Positions 42,055 through 51,169 of a DNA stretch of 64,000 nt are shown here, piece after piece (within the stretch, counting starts at the first letter, position 1; each line of letters begins with the position of its first letter). The stretch lies in assembly GCA_946409635.1 (NCBI GenBank), contig CAMJXD010000004.1:91322-155321 (forward strand). Direction: 5' to 3'. The notes under the pieces were generated by a model. The model was given only the letters and a program-made list of their open reading frames with translations. It was not told the origin of the DNA and did not search any database. This DNA is from an uncultured Prevotellaceae bacterium. Its GTDB lineage: Bacteria > Bacteroidota > Bacteroidia > Bacteroidales > Muribaculaceae. The position numbers were made by a program, and so were the translations under genes.

Positions 42055-42645
42055 TTATTCTTGATTGTTGCTGTATAGATTGTGGCGCTCGATATAGTCG
42101 TTGACTTCATCGGGAACAAGGTACCGGGCACTCTTGCCTGAGGCAAGTCGTTCCCTGATCTGGGTAGATGAGAGTTCGATGATGGGGGCATTGACAAGCA
42201 TCACACGGTCAAGCAGGTTATCGGGAATCACGACATCATGACCAAGCCGTGGATACACGAGCACATGGAATTTTGCCAGGATTTCCTCGCTACTGCGCCA
42301 CTTGTCGAAGACCTCCCAATTGTCACCACCGATGACCAAATAAAACTCATCGTCAGGAAACTTGACCTGGAGTGCGTTGAGCGTGTCGATGGTGTATGAC
42401 GGACGGGGCATGGTGAACTCAAATGCCGACGTTTCAACGCCGTGCATCGGGCGTGACACCATCTCCACCATGCGCAGGCGGTCGGTGTCGGCCACCTGGC
42501 GCTGCTTGCCAGCCTTCAACGGGTTGACAGGTGACACCATGAACCATAACCGGTCGACCACACCGCTGCCTATGATGTGCTGCGCAATGATTGCGTGCCC
42601 TATATGTATTGGGTCAAACGACCCTCCAAATATTCCAATCCTCAT
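42055..42645 (-). CDS. nadD: Nicotinate-nucleotide adenylyltransferase
   Basis: A 196-residue enzyme that adenylates nicotinate mononucleotide, the next step after NadC. The catalytic HxGH motif is at GGSFDPIHIGHAII near residues 8-21; other features are LWFMVSPVNPLK, the FEFTMPRPSYTIDTLN stretch, VIGGDNWEVFDKW and the C-terminal SSTQIRERLASGKSARYLVP. It precedes DUF5063 and follows gmk. Confidence 0.96.
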   Translation of the reverse strand: MRIGIFGGSFDPIHIGHAIIAQHIIGSGVVDRLWFMVSPVNPLKAGKQRQVADTDRLRMVEMVSRPMHGVETSAFEFTMPRPSYTIDTLNALQVKFPDDEFYLVIGGDNWEVFDKWRSSEEILAKFHVLVYPRLGHDVVIPDNLLDRVMLVNAPIIELSSTQIRERLASGKSARYLVPDEVNDYIERHNLYSNNQE

Positions 42646-42701
42646 AAGTGTGGGTAAAATAGGGACGGTTCTTTTGATGTAAAAATGGGATTTCCCAAAC
42701 T

Positions 42702-43274
42702 CTATTGGTTAACGAACTGGGCGATGAGGGTGTGGACCTGGTTGACTGCGGTGTCTAGGTCGTCGTTGATGACCGTGTGGTCAAATTGGGGGCCGATGGA
42801 GATTTCGAACTCGGCTTTGTCCACACGGGCGTTGATGTCGTCGATGCTGTCGGTGCCACGGTTGATGAGTCGTTGGCGCAGTACTTCAACGCTGGGCGGC
42901 TGGATGAAGATGCTCAGCGCGCGGTCGCCATACATCTTCTTGACGTTCACGCCACCCAGGACGTCGAGGTCGAGGACAACGTTCCTGCCCATGGCGGTGA
43001 TGCGTTCTACCTCACTCTTAGGTGTGCCGTAGAAGCGCCCTTCGTATACCTCCTGATATTCCACGAGTTCGTCGTGGGCAATCATCTGCTTGAACTCGTC
43101 GACGGTCTTGTAGTGGTAGTCGACGCCGTCCACTTCCTGGCCGCGGCGGGGTCGGGTGGTTGCCGACACCGAGAACGCCAGCCTCAACGATTCGTCTTGC
43201 ATGATGCGGCCGATGATGGTCGACTTACCTGAGCCCGACGGTGCGGATATAATGATCAATTTGCCTTGTTGCAT
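42702..43274 (-). CDS. gmk: Guanylate kinase
   Basis: A 190-residue GMP kinase with Walker A IISAPSGSGKSTIIGR near residues 8-23 and the GMP site segments SVSATTRPRRGQEVDGVDYHY and FVEYQEVYEGRFYGTP-like (here LVEYQEVYEGRFYGTP), DLDVLGGVNVKK and the C-terminal SIFIQPPS lid region. It is grouped on the minus strand with nadD and yicC, a common Bacteroidales order. Confidence 0.97.
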   Translation of the reverse strand: MQQGKLIIISAPSGSGKSTIIGRIMQDESLRLAFSVSATTRPRRGQEVDGVDYHYKTVDEFKQMIAHDELVEYQEVYEGRFYGTPKSEVERITAMGRNVVLDLDVLGGVNVKKMYGDRALSIFIQPPSVEVLRQRLINRGTDSIDDINARVDKAEFEISIGPQFDHTVINDDLDTAVNQVHTLIAQFVNQ

Positions 43275-43290
43275 GGTGATGACAGTTGAT

Positions 43291-43767
43291 TTAGAAGGTG
43301 TACTTGAGTCCGAGCGCGGTCACTGACTGGTTGTAGTTCTTCATGATCTGGAAACGTTGCTCGGTGAAGAAGTGCAGCCGATCTTTAACCTTGTACTGTG
43401 CGCCCAGGCCGACATTGGCGCCGCAGCGGTCGTCGGATGCGCTAAGGCCGGCTGCCGACACCTTGTAGTGGCCATAGGAGAAGCCTGCTAGGGGATAGAG
43501 GGCGAACACGCTGCTCGTGGGAATCACATAGTGGATGTTGATGTTGACATTATAGGCCGTCCTGTTGTCGTTCTCAAAGAAGTAAATAAACTCAGGAGCA
43601 AATCGCAGGTTGGTGACGGGCTCAATCTGGACTTGTGCGCCCAGGCCGGCCATCGAATGCCTGGAAGCGTAAACAAACTGTGCCGCTGCACTGATGTCGC
43701 CTTGTTCGGCGTGCAGGTTGATCGTCGATGCGATGGCCAATATGGCCAGGATGATATACTTCTTCAT
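43291..43767 (-). CDS. Outer-membrane beta-barrel-like protein
   Basis: A 158-residue exported protein with signal peptide (ILAILAIASTINLHA, cleavage near residue 20) and a mature region of about six to eight amphipathic strands (for example NLRFAPEFIYFFENDN, YNVNINIHYVIP, VFALYPLAGFSYGHY), ending GLKYTF with the C-terminal aromatic typical of barrels. It is similar to small Bacteroidetes porin-like outer-membrane proteins. No substrate is indicated. It sits between gmk and yicC. Confidence 0.75.
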   Translation of the reverse strand: MKKYIILAILAIASTINLHAEQGDISAAAQFVYASRHSMAGLGAQVQIEPVTNLRFAPEFIYFFENDNRTAYNVNINIHYVIPTSSVFALYPLAGFSYGHYKVSAAGLSASDDRCGANVGLGAQYKVKDRLHFFTEQRFQIMKNYNQSVTALGLKYTF

Positions 43768-43834
43768 TTTGGATATTGGTTAAGTTGTTGATTTTTATAG
43801 TGATTCTTAAAACATTGGTCGTGATGCAGCTGGT

Positions 43835-44716
43835 TTATAGCACATTGAGCACTTGTTCCTTGATTTGCTCAAGATGGTCTTTCATGCGCACTACCAGATT
43901 CTGCAGGTCGGCTTGGTTGGCCTTGGAGCCCATGGTGTTGACCTCGCGCCCGATTTCCTGGCTGATGAAGCCCAGCTTCTTGCCCTGTCCGGGCTCATCG
44001 CTGCGCATGGTCTCGAGGAAATAGTTCAGGTGGTTCTGCAGCCTGATTTTCTCCTCGGTGATATCAAGCTTCTCGATATAGTAGATGAGTTCCTGCTCAA
44101 AGCGGTTCTTGTCGTAGTCCATCTCCTTGATCTTGGAGAGGGCATCAAGGATGCGACCCTTGATCTTCAGCGTGCGTGGCTCTTCGTATCGTGGTACCTC
44201 GTCGAGCAGGGCCTGGATGGCAGCGATTTTTTCTTCAAAGAAGGACTCGAGCCTCTTGCCCTCCTGGCTCCTGAACTCGATGAGCTGTCGGGTGGCCTGT
44301 GCCACGACTTCACGGACGGCCTTGAGCTCCTCGTCATCGGCTTCAGTGGCCTTGGCGTCGGTCTTCAAGGCATCGGGCATGCGCAGCAGGGTAGCGTACC
44401 AGTCGTCGGGCTGGGGCAGATTGAGTTCGTGGGCCATTTCCTCGATCTGCAGTTTGTACTGCTTGAGCATGGGAATATTGATGGTGCCTGATGTCGCGCC
44501 GTCGATGGGTTCACAATAGACAAACAAGTCAATCTTGCCGCGCATCAACGCCTTGGAAACGAGGTTGCGCAGTTCCATCTCAATCTCACGGTGATTCTGG
44601 GATAATCTTACCCCAAAATCGAGCTGTTTGCTGTTCAGGGATTTGACTTCGGCGGTGATTTTCTTGTTGTTGAAAACCTGAACGGCCTTGCCAAATCCGG
44701 TCATGGATAGTATCAT
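43835..44716 (-). CDS. YicC-family endoribonuclease
   Basis: A 293-residue protein starting MILSMTGFGKAV at 44716, the family's hallmark N terminus; an ATG two codons upstream is less typical. Other signs are VKSLNSKQLDFGVRLSQNHREIE, and the C-terminal LNYFLETMRSDEPGQGKKLGFISQEIGREVNTMGSKA. YicC of E. coli and Bacillus YloC are RNA endonucleases. In Bacteroidales it usually precedes gmk, as here with the barrel protein between. A -7 element is at 44743-44750. Confidence 0.93.
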   Translation of the reverse strand: MILSMTGFGKAVQVFNNKKITAEVKSLNSKQLDFGVRLSQNHREIEMELRNLVSKALMRGKIDLFVYCEPIDGATSGTINIPMLKQYKLQIEEMAHELNLPQPDDWYATLLRMPDALKTDAKATEADDEELKAVREVVAQATRQLIEFRSQEGKRLESFFEEKIAAIQALLDEVPRYEEPRTLKIKGRILDALSKIKEMDYDKNRFEQELIYYIEKLDITEEKIRLQNHLNYFLETMRSDEPGQGKKLGFISQEIGREVNTMGSKANQADLQNLVVRMKDHLEQIKEQVLNVL

Positions 44717-44742
44717 AGTCAATCAGATTTATAGCTAATCGG

Positions 44743-44750
44743 CAAAATTA
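44743..44750 (-). promoter_or_regulatory. -7 element of yicC
   Basis: The minus strand reads TAATTTTG, 26 bp upstream of the start at 44716. Confidence 0.5.
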
Positions 44751-44810
44751 CAAAAAATATCGTTTGTAGCGCTATCCGGGAGCCCAAATAATGATTATTG
44801 TGTTTAGGGC

Positions 44811-44841
44811 TTGCAGGTTTTGTCTAAAAAATGTATCTTTG
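44811..44841 (+). promoter_or_regulatory. Promoter of the surface polysaccharide locus
   Basis: TTG at 44811-44813 and TATCTTTG at 44834-44841, 20 bp apart, match the -33/-7 consensus. It lies 31 bp before the first gene of the locus. Confidence 0.65.
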
Positions 44842-44872
44842 CCGATTGGTCGCATAATGACCGAATGATGTA

Positions 44873-45820
44873 ATGGAAAAGACGACTCTAGCTATCGTTG
44901 TTCCTTGTTTCAACGAGGAAGAAGTGTTACCGCAAACCAATGAGCGCCTGCGCGGACTGCTTGACGAAATGATGCGTCAGCACCTTGTGGGCGAGGAGAG
45001 CTATATCCTCTATGTAGACGACGGTTCGCGTGACCGCACATGGCCCATCATTGCAGGATACAGTGATGCTGATGTCCACGTGCGCGGCCTGAAACTGGCA
45101 GGCAACGTAGGGCACCAGAATGCGCTCATGGCTGGGCTTGACACTGCCCGGCTGGATGCCGACGTGACTGTATCGATCGATGCCGACCTGCAGGACGACA
45201 TCCATGTCATCCCTGAGATGGTCAGGAAGTTTGATGGGGGGTGTGACATCGTGTATGGCGTGCGGCGCAAGCGCACGACCGACTCCTTCTTCAAGCGCAC
45301 GACGGCCCAGATGTTCTACAAGTTCATGTCGGGCATGGGTGTGAAATCGGTATATAACCATGCCGACTTCAGGCTGATGAGCCGTCGGGCAGTGGACGCG
45401 TTGTGCATGTATGAGGAGCGCAATCTGTTCCTGCGGGGACTGGTGCCGTTGCTGGGCTACAAGACCGACTCGGTGTACTACGACCGTCTGGAGCGTCAGG
45501 CCGGCGAGAGCAAGTATCCGTTGAGCAAGATGTTGTCGTTTGCTGTCGATGGCATCACGTCGTTCAGCGTCAAGCCGTTGCGCCTGATCTTCTATCTGGG
45601 CTCGGCCTTCTTGCTGATCAGCCTGGGTATACTCATCTACGTCATCGTGGCCCTGTGTGAAGGACGTGGTGTGCAGGGATGGGCCTCGCTGATGCTTTCG
45701 ATATGGTTTGTGGGCGGATGCATGCTCATCTGCCTGAGCATCATCGCGGCGTACATCGGGCGCATCTACACCGAGGGCAAGCATCGCCCCCGTTACAACA
45801 TTGAGCAATATCTGAAATAA
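44873..45820 (+). CDS. Family 2 glycosyltransferase, DPM1/GtrB-like
   Basis: A 315-residue membrane enzyme, with a GT-A domain and two C-terminal membrane spans (about residues 235-260 and 275-300). The GT2 motifs are VVPCFNEEEVLPQTNERL near residue 8, YVDDGSRDRTW near 46, SIDADLQDDIHVIPEM (the DxD metal site) near 101, and LRGLVPLLGY near 190. This is the polyprenyl-phosphate sugar transferase type. It would build an undecaprenyl-phosphate sugar donor for the glycan. It is first in the polysaccharide locus and is followed by the KdsC-like gene. Confidence 0.88.
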   Translation: MEKTTLAIVVPCFNEEEVLPQTNERLRGLLDEMMRQHLVGEESYILYVDDGSRDRTWPIIAGYSDADVHVRGLKLAGNVGHQNALMAGLDTARLDADVTVSIDADLQDDIHVIPEMVRKFDGGCDIVYGVRRKRTTDSFFKRTTAQMFYKFMSGMGVKSVYNHADFRLMSRRAVDALCMYEERNLFLRGLVPLLGYKTDSVYYDRLERQAGESKYPLSKMLSFAVDGITSFSVKPLRLIFYLGSAFLLISLGILIYVIVALCEGRGVQGWASLMLSIWFVGGCMLICLSIIAAYIGRIYTEGKHRPRYNIEQYLK

Positions 45821-45832
45821 GCACTATCCTTT

Positions 45833-46339
45833 ATGACCGAGATAATGAAAGATACCCCCAGTTGCCGTGACATCAGGCTGTTCATGACCGATGTGGACGG
45901 CACGCTCACCGACGGCGGCATGTACTATGGCAGCGATGGCACCGAGTTCAAGAAGTTCAACACGCGCGACGGCATGGGCCTGCAGCTCTTGCAACGCGCG
46001 GGTGTCAAGGTGGGTATAGTCACCAGCGAGAATACGCCCATCAACGTGAACCGTGCCCGCAAGCTGGGCCTTGACTACCTCAAGCAGAGCGCCCGTGACG
46101 GCGGCAAGCTGGCTGCAGTGGGTGAGATCTGTGACGAGATGGGTATCACGCTGCAGCAGGTGGCCTATGTGGGCGACGACGTGAACTGCTATGACCTGCT
46201 GGCGGCTGTGGGCTGGGCGGCTTGTCCGGCCGACGCCTGCGAGAAAGTGAAAAACATCCCCGGCATCCGCATCCTGTCACGGCGTGGCGGTGATGCCTGT
46301 GTGCGCGAGTGGATTGACATGATATTGAATCAGGAATGA
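45833..46339 (+). CDS. KdsC-like HAD phosphatase
   Basis: A 168-residue HAD-family protein with motif I FMTDVDGTLTDGGMYYG near residue 18, motif II IVTSENTPINVN near 64, and motif IV VGDDVNCYDLL, the YrbI/KdsC pattern of a capless tetramer. KdsC acts on KDO-8-phosphate; paralogues in polysaccharide loci act on related 9-carbon sugar acids. The gene for its sugar-acid synthase is not in the window. Its stop overlaps the flippase start by 4 bp. Confidence 0.85.
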   Translation: MTEIMKDTPSCRDIRLFMTDVDGTLTDGGMYYGSDGTEFKKFNTRDGMGLQLLQRAGVKVGIVTSENTPINVNRARKLGLDYLKQSARDGGKLAAVGEICDEMGITLQQVAYVGDDVNCYDLLAAVGWAACPADACEKVKNIPGIRILSRRGGDACVREWIDMILNQE

Positions 46340-47793
46340 GTGAGGAGAACGGCAATCAGACCTTAAAACAGAAAACTGCCCAAGGGTTGTTCTGGGGTGT
46401 CCTCAGCAGTGGGGGCATGCAGTTGCTCAACCTGGTCATCGGCATCTTCCTGGCACGCCTGCTCTCACCCGAGGAATACGGCATTGTGGGCATGCTGGCC
46501 ATCTTCTCGCTCATTGCCGGCAACCTGCAGGAGAGCGGCTTTGGCGTGGCGCTGGTCAATGTCAAGGACATTAAGCACAACGATTATAACTCGGTATTCT
46601 GGTTTAACGTCTTGTCGAGCCTTTTCCTGTACGGCGTTCTGTTCTTCTGCGCCCCGTTGATTGCGGCTTTCTTTCATCAGCCGTGCTTGACGTCACTTTC
46701 CCGTTTTGTCTTTCTGGGACTTATCTTTGCCGCGGTGGGCATCTCGCCCAATGCCGTGCTGGTGCGTAGCCTCAAGATGAAGGAAAAGGCCATCATCTCG
46801 CTGTCGGCACTTGTGGTGTCGGGCACAGTGGGCGTGGTCATGGCCTTCAAGGGCTTTTCCTACTGGAGTCTGGCCACACAACAGGTGCTCTACAATGTGG
46901 TCATCTGCATCGGCCGTTATACGTTTGCCCACTGGTGGCCCACATTCAAGGTGGATTTCACGCCTGTCAAGCGCATGTTTGCCTTCAGTTACAAGGTGTT
47001 GATAACGGCCGTGCTGAGCACAATCAGCAACAATGTGCTGACGGTCATCTTTGGCCGCCTGTATCCGGCTCATGCCGTGGGCAACTTCACCCAGGCCAAC
47101 AAGTGGAACACGATGGCGAGTTCGCTCGTCACGGGCTCAGTGTCACAGATCACTCAACCCGTGATGGTTCAAGTCAATGATGACAATGAACGCCAGCGGC
47201 GGGTGTTCGGCAAGATGCTGCGTTTCACGGCTTTCCTGTCGTTTCCGGCGATGTTTGGCCTGTCAATGGTTGCACCTGAGTTTATTTTGCTCGCCATTGG
47301 CGATAAATGGATTGACAGCATCTCGCCGTTGCAGATTCTCTGCATGGGAGGCGCCTTCCTGCCGCTGTACAGCGTGTATCAGAATCTGCTGCTCAGCTTG
47401 GGCAAGTCTGATGTCTACATGTGGCTGAACATTGCCCAGATTGCCATCGTCATTACCGCGGTGCTGGCCTGCCACTCGATAGGCTTCACTGCCATGGTGG
47501 CGGCCTTCGCTGCCATCAATGTGCTGTGGCTGTTTGCATGGCAGTTCTTTGCCTCGCGCCTGATAGGGTACAGGCTGGTCACCATGTTGCGTGACATCAT
47601 GCCCTTCATGCTTATCAGCCTGGCTGTGATGCTGGTCACCAACCTGGCCACTGCCTTCATTACCGACCTGCGTCTGCTGCTGGTAGTACGGGTGGTGGTG
47701 GCAATGGCGCTCTATGGACTGGTAATGAAGTTGACCAGGGCCAAGATATTTGAGGATTGCATAGAGTTTATCCGCTCCCGTTTCAAGAAATAA
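46336..47793 (+). CDS. Lipopolysaccharide/capsule flippase (Wzx-type)
   Basis: A 485-residue polytopic protein with about 12-14 spans, opening GLFWGVLSSGGMQLLNLVIGIFLARLLSPEEYGIVGML, the pattern of the MATE/MOP flippases of the polysaccharide family that move lipid-linked units across the membrane. Large lipid-rich spans and few charges are typical. It overlaps the KdsC-like gene and precedes galE, so it is likely the flippase of this locus. Confidence 0.88.
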   Translation: MSEENGNQTLKQKTAQGLFWGVLSSGGMQLLNLVIGIFLARLLSPEEYGIVGMLAIFSLIAGNLQESGFGVALVNVKDIKHNDYNSVFWFNVLSSLFLYGVLFFCAPLIAAFFHQPCLTSLSRFVFLGLIFAAVGISPNAVLVRSLKMKEKAIISLSALVVSGTVGVVMAFKGFSYWSLATQQVLYNVVICIGRYTFAHWWPTFKVDFTPVKRMFAFSYKVLITAVLSTISNNVLTVIFGRLYPAHAVGNFTQANKWNTMASSLVTGSVSQITQPVMVQVNDDNERQRRVFGKMLRFTAFLSFPAMFGLSMVAPEFILLAIGDKWIDSISPLQILCMGGAFLPLYSVYQNLLLSLGKSDVYMWLNIAQIAIVITAVLACHSIGFTAMVAAFAAINVLWLFAWQFFASRLIGYRLVTMLRDIMPFMLISLAVMLVTNLATAFITDLRLLLVVRVVVAMALYGLVMKLTRAKIFEDCIEFIRSRFKK

Positions 47794-47829
47794 TAATTAA
47801 AACTAATATAATAATAAAGGTATTCAGTC

Positions 47830-48864
47830 ATGAAAGGAAAGATTTTGGTCACCGGTGGAACCGGCTTTATCGGTTCACACACTACGGTAGAGTTGCAACA
47901 GGCAGGCTACGAGGTAGTCATTATCGACAACCTGAGCAACAGTAACATCGAGGTGCTGGACGGCATCGAGCGCATCACCGGCATTAGGCCCGCATTTGTC
48001 GAGGGCGACTGCACCGACCGCGCTACGGTGCGCAAGCTCTTTGAGAATCACCCTGGCATCAGTGGCATCATCAACTTTGCCGCCAGCAAGGCGGTGGGCG
48101 AGAGCATCGAGAAGCCCATCATGTATTACCGCAACAACATCAACATCCTGCTCAACCTGCTGGAACTCATGCCCGAGTTTGGCGTGAAGGGATTTGTCTT
48201 CTCCTCGTCATGCACCGTCTATGGCGAGCCCGACAAGAACCCCATCACCGAGGACGCCCCCACCAAGAAGGCCACCTCGCCCTATGGCGCCACCAAGCAG
48301 ATCTGTGAGGACATCATCACCGACGTCATCCGCAGCGGCAGCCCCATCAAGGCCATCCTGCTGCGCTACTTCAATCCCATCGGCGCCCATCCCAGTGCCG
48401 AGATTGGTGAGCTGCCCAACGGCGTGCCCCAGAATCTGGTGCCTTACCTGACTCAGACGGCCATCGGCGTGCGCAAGGAGTTGAGCATCTTTGGCGACGA
48501 CTATCCCACGCGTGACGGCTCATGCATCCGCGACTTCATCAATGTCGTTGACCTGGCCAAGGCTCACGTTAAGGCACTGGAGCGCATGCTCGAGGATAAG
48601 AGCGACGAGGCTCTCGAAATCTTCAACATCGGTACGGGTAATGGCGCATCGGTGCTCGAACTGCTGCACTCGTTTGAGCGTGCCACGGGCGTGAAGGTAC
48701 CCCACAAGATTGCACCGCGCCGACCTGGTGACATCGTCCAGATCTGGGCCGACCCCAAGCGCGCCAACGAAGTCCTGGGCTGGCACGCCGAGATTTCCCT
48801 CGACGACACCATGCTCAGCGCCTGGAACTGGCAAAAACGCCTGCGCGAACGCGGCATCATGTAA
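47830..48864 (+). CDS. galE: UDP-glucose 4-epimerase
   Basis: A 344-residue extended SDR that interconverts UDP-glucose and UDP-galactose. The Rossmann motif is LVTGGTGFIGSHTTVEL at residues 5-21, with DNLSNS, FAASKAVGES and the Ser-Tyr-Lys triad SSSCTVYG and SPYGATKQI. RYFNPIGAHPSAEIGE and TRDGSCIRDFINVVDLA follow. It supplies galactose-type donors for the locus. A 3-kb neighbour is the flippase; downstream is licD-like. Confidence 0.95.
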   Translation: MKGKILVTGGTGFIGSHTTVELQQAGYEVVIIDNLSNSNIEVLDGIERITGIRPAFVEGDCTDRATVRKLFENHPGISGIINFAASKAVGESIEKPIMYYRNNINILLNLLELMPEFGVKGFVFSSSCTVYGEPDKNPITEDAPTKKATSPYGATKQICEDIITDVIRSGSPIKAILLRYFNPIGAHPSAEIGELPNGVPQNLVPYLTQTAIGVRKELSIFGDDYPTRDGSCIRDFINVVDLAKAHVKALERMLEDKSDEALEIFNIGTGNGASVLELLHSFERATGVKVPHKIAPRRPGDIVQIWADPKRANEVLGWHAEISLDDTMLSAWNWQKRLRERGIM

Positions 48865-48884
48865 AAAAATAACCGACATAATTG

Positions 48885-49691
48885 ATGGTATCACAACCGA
48901 CATTTAACGCTGCTGAACTCAAGGCTCGATTTAACCCTGAGGGCTCACCCTTGCGCCGCCAGCAAATGGTAATGCTGGAGATGGTACGAGAACTGGATCG
49001 AATTTGCAAGAAGCATGATATCCCATACTTCCTGTATGGTGGTACGTTGCTGGGCGCTTTTCGACACGACGGATTTATTCCTTGGGACGATGATTTGGAT
49101 GTGGCGATGATGCGTAAAGACTACAAGCGACTGCTAGAAGTCTTGCCCGACGAGTTGCCAGAGCACATCGCTTTGCAAACTAACGATACCGATAAGAACT
49201 ATTTCCTTTTCATCACAAAATTGCGTGATCGGCGCTCATTCCTGGATGAAGGGAACTTTGACAAGGTGTTCAAGGAACGCGGCATTTTCATTGACATCTT
49301 TCCTCTGGACAGGCTCTTGCCATGGACTCAGCGTCTGCGCCTACAAAGCTTGGCTTACAACTTTTTCCGCAAAGGTAACGGTGATGAATCGTCAATGAAA
49401 AAGATAAGGGCATTGACTTGGTTCAATCGTCATGTCTCATTTCCAATCCTTCGTTGTATCAGTCACTTGAGTGGAACAAAATCTCTCATGTGTGATTACG
49501 GAATCCAGTTCCACAACGTATATGACCTGCGGGATGTATTCCCCCTGAAAACCCATGTTTTTGAGGGTGTCCAACTCCCAGTCCCGGATAATAGTCACCA
49601 CATGCTCCAAACCATGTTTGGTGACTACATGCGACTTCCCGACGACCTCGACCACGTCTATCACCACGTCGAGCGCCTCGAATTCTATTAA
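48885..49691 (+). CDS. LicD-family phosphotransferase
   Basis: A 268-residue member of the LicD family. Its motif block is IPYFLYGGTLLGAFRHDGFIPWDDDLDVAMMRKDY near residues 45-80, in which the GGTLLGAxR and DDDLDxAM residues form the nucleotidyltransferase-fold active site. LicD enzymes transfer phosphocholine from CDP-choline to glycans. In this locus the co-encoded phosphonate genes suggest that CMP-aminoethylphosphonate may be the donor (inference). The start at 48885 follows a TTG-ATG; the AUG is chosen. Confidence 0.88.
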   Translation: MVSQPTFNAAELKARFNPEGSPLRRQQMVMLEMVRELDRICKKHDIPYFLYGGTLLGAFRHDGFIPWDDDLDVAMMRKDYKRLLEVLPDELPEHIALQTNDTDKNYFLFITKLRDRRSFLDEGNFDKVFKERGIFIDIFPLDRLLPWTQRLRLQSLAYNFFRKGNGDESSMKKIRALTWFNRHVSFPILRCISHLSGTKSLMCDYGIQFHNVYDLRDVFPLKTHVFEGVQLPVPDNSHHMLQTMFGDYMRLPDDLDHVYHHVERLEFY

Positions 49692-49738
49692 AAGATGATT
49701 AAAATGGATTGAGTTATAACTATGTCGTGAAGTTGTTG

Positions 49739-49746
49739 TATTTTTG
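49739..49746 (+). promoter_or_regulatory. -7 element before the PEP mutase gene
   Basis: TATTTTTG matches TAnnTTTG; it lies 63 bp upstream of the ATG at 49810 in a 118-bp AT-rich gap, so the phosphonate genes may have their own transcript. No clear -33 TTG is at the proper distance. Confidence 0.45.
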
Positions 49747-49809
49747 CAATTTAATTAAAACTTTGATGATGTTATAAAGGTTTATTACTTTTTCAGTTTA
49801 AGATTAATA

Positions 49810-51141
49810 ATGGGAAACCATTCTTTAGATATGAAGAAAACAGTTTATTTAGGCATGATAGGAGACATCATGCATCCAGGGTTGATCAATATTATCAATG
49901 AGGGCGCCAAGTATGGCGAGCTGATGATAGGCTTGTTTACCGATAAGGCCATTGCAACGCACAAGAGGCTTCCCTATCTCAATTACGAGCAACGCAAGCA
50001 GGTGGTTGAGAATATCAAGGGCGTTTCGGCTGTCGTTCCTCAGGATGAATGGAGCTATGTCCCCAATCTGCTCAAGTACAAGCCCGACTATATCATTCAC
50101 GGTGATGATTGGCAGTATGGCTCACAGAAGTACCTGCGCGATGAGGTGTTCAAGGTGATGGAAACGCTGGGAGGTGAAGTGATAGAAATTCCTTATACCA
50201 AGGGCATTTCAGCTTCTGGACTGAAGCAGGAAATTGATTCGCTGGGAGTGACTCCCCAGCAGCGCCTGGCCACGTTGCGTCGTTTGATATCGGCGAAGCC
50301 TGTGGTCCGCATTCTGGAATCACACAACGGATTGACTGGCCTCATTGCCGAGCACACGAGTGTGGAAGTCAATGGCCAGCACCGCGAGTTTGACGGTATG
50401 TGGGCTTCGTCCCTCACCGATTCCACCTCCAAGGGTAAGCCTGATATCGAGGCTGTGGACTTGACAACGCGTCTGCACGACCTGAATGATACCCTCGAGG
50501 TGACGACCAAGCCTGTGATCTATGACGGAGACACCGGTGGCAAAACCGAACATTTCGTCTTCACCGTGCGCACGCTTGAACGCTTGGGCATTTCGGCCGT
50601 GATTATCGAGGACAAGGTCGGCCTCAAGCAGAACTCCTTGTTCGGCACCGATGCCGTTCAGACCCAAGACACCATCGAGGGATTCTGCAATAAAATCAGG
50701 GCGGGCAAGGATGCTCAGGTGACCAACGACTTCATGATCATCTCTCGCTGCGAGTCGCTGATTGCCGGTAAATCTGTCGAGGATGCCTTGGAGCGCTGCC
50801 ATGCCTATGTTGCCGCAGGCGCCGATGGCATCATGATTCATTCCAAGAACAAGAGTGGGGAAGATATCAAGGAATTCTGCCTGCGCTTCCGCGAGACGGA
50901 TGCTCACACGCCGATCGTGGCTGTCCCCACCACCTATAATCAGTTCACCGAGGAGGAATTGGCAAGTTGGGGCATCAATGTGGTCATCTATGCCAACCAT
51001 ATGCTGCGTTCGGCCTATCCGGCCATGGTGAAATGTGCCGAGACGATACTCCGTTGCAGCCGCAGCCTGGAGGCATCTGACGAGTACTGCATGCCCATCA
51101 AGCAGATTTTGAACTTGATTCCAGGAACGAAAAAAAGCTAA
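49810..51141 (+). CDS. aepX: PEP mutase with N-terminal cytidylyltransferase-like domain
   Basis: A 443-residue fusion. Residues 9 to about 140 look like a cytidylyltransferase fold (TVYLGMIGDIMHPGLINII, HGDDWQYG); the segment HPGL has Leu where the HxGH motif needs its second His, so this half may not be catalytic. The C-terminal domain from about 160 is PEP mutase of the isocitrate lyase superfamily, with the DGMWASSLTDSTSKG region and the signature EDKVGLKQNS. It isomerises PEP to phosphonopyruvate, the first step of phosphonate formation, drawn off by the next gene's decarboxylase. Confidence 0.9.
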   Translation: MGNHSLDMKKTVYLGMIGDIMHPGLINIINEGAKYGELMIGLFTDKAIATHKRLPYLNYEQRKQVVENIKGVSAVVPQDEWSYVPNLLKYKPDYIIHGDDWQYGSQKYLRDEVFKVMETLGGEVIEIPYTKGISASGLKQEIDSLGVTPQQRLATLRRLISAKPVVRILESHNGLTGLIAEHTSVEVNGQHREFDGMWASSLTDSTSKGKPDIEAVDLTTRLHDLNDTLEVTTKPVIYDGDTGGKTEHFVFTVRTLERLGISAVIIEDKVGLKQNSLFGTDAVQTQDTIEGFCNKIRAGKDAQVTNDFMIISRCESLIAGKSVEDALERCHAYVAAGADGIMIHSKNKSGEDIKEFCLRFRETDAHTPIVAVPTTYNQFTEEELASWGINVVIYANHMLRSAYPAMVKCAETILRCSRSLEASDEYCMPIKQILNLIPGTKKS

Positions 51142-51169
51142 GTAAACGCGCACAAACAAATAGATTGTA

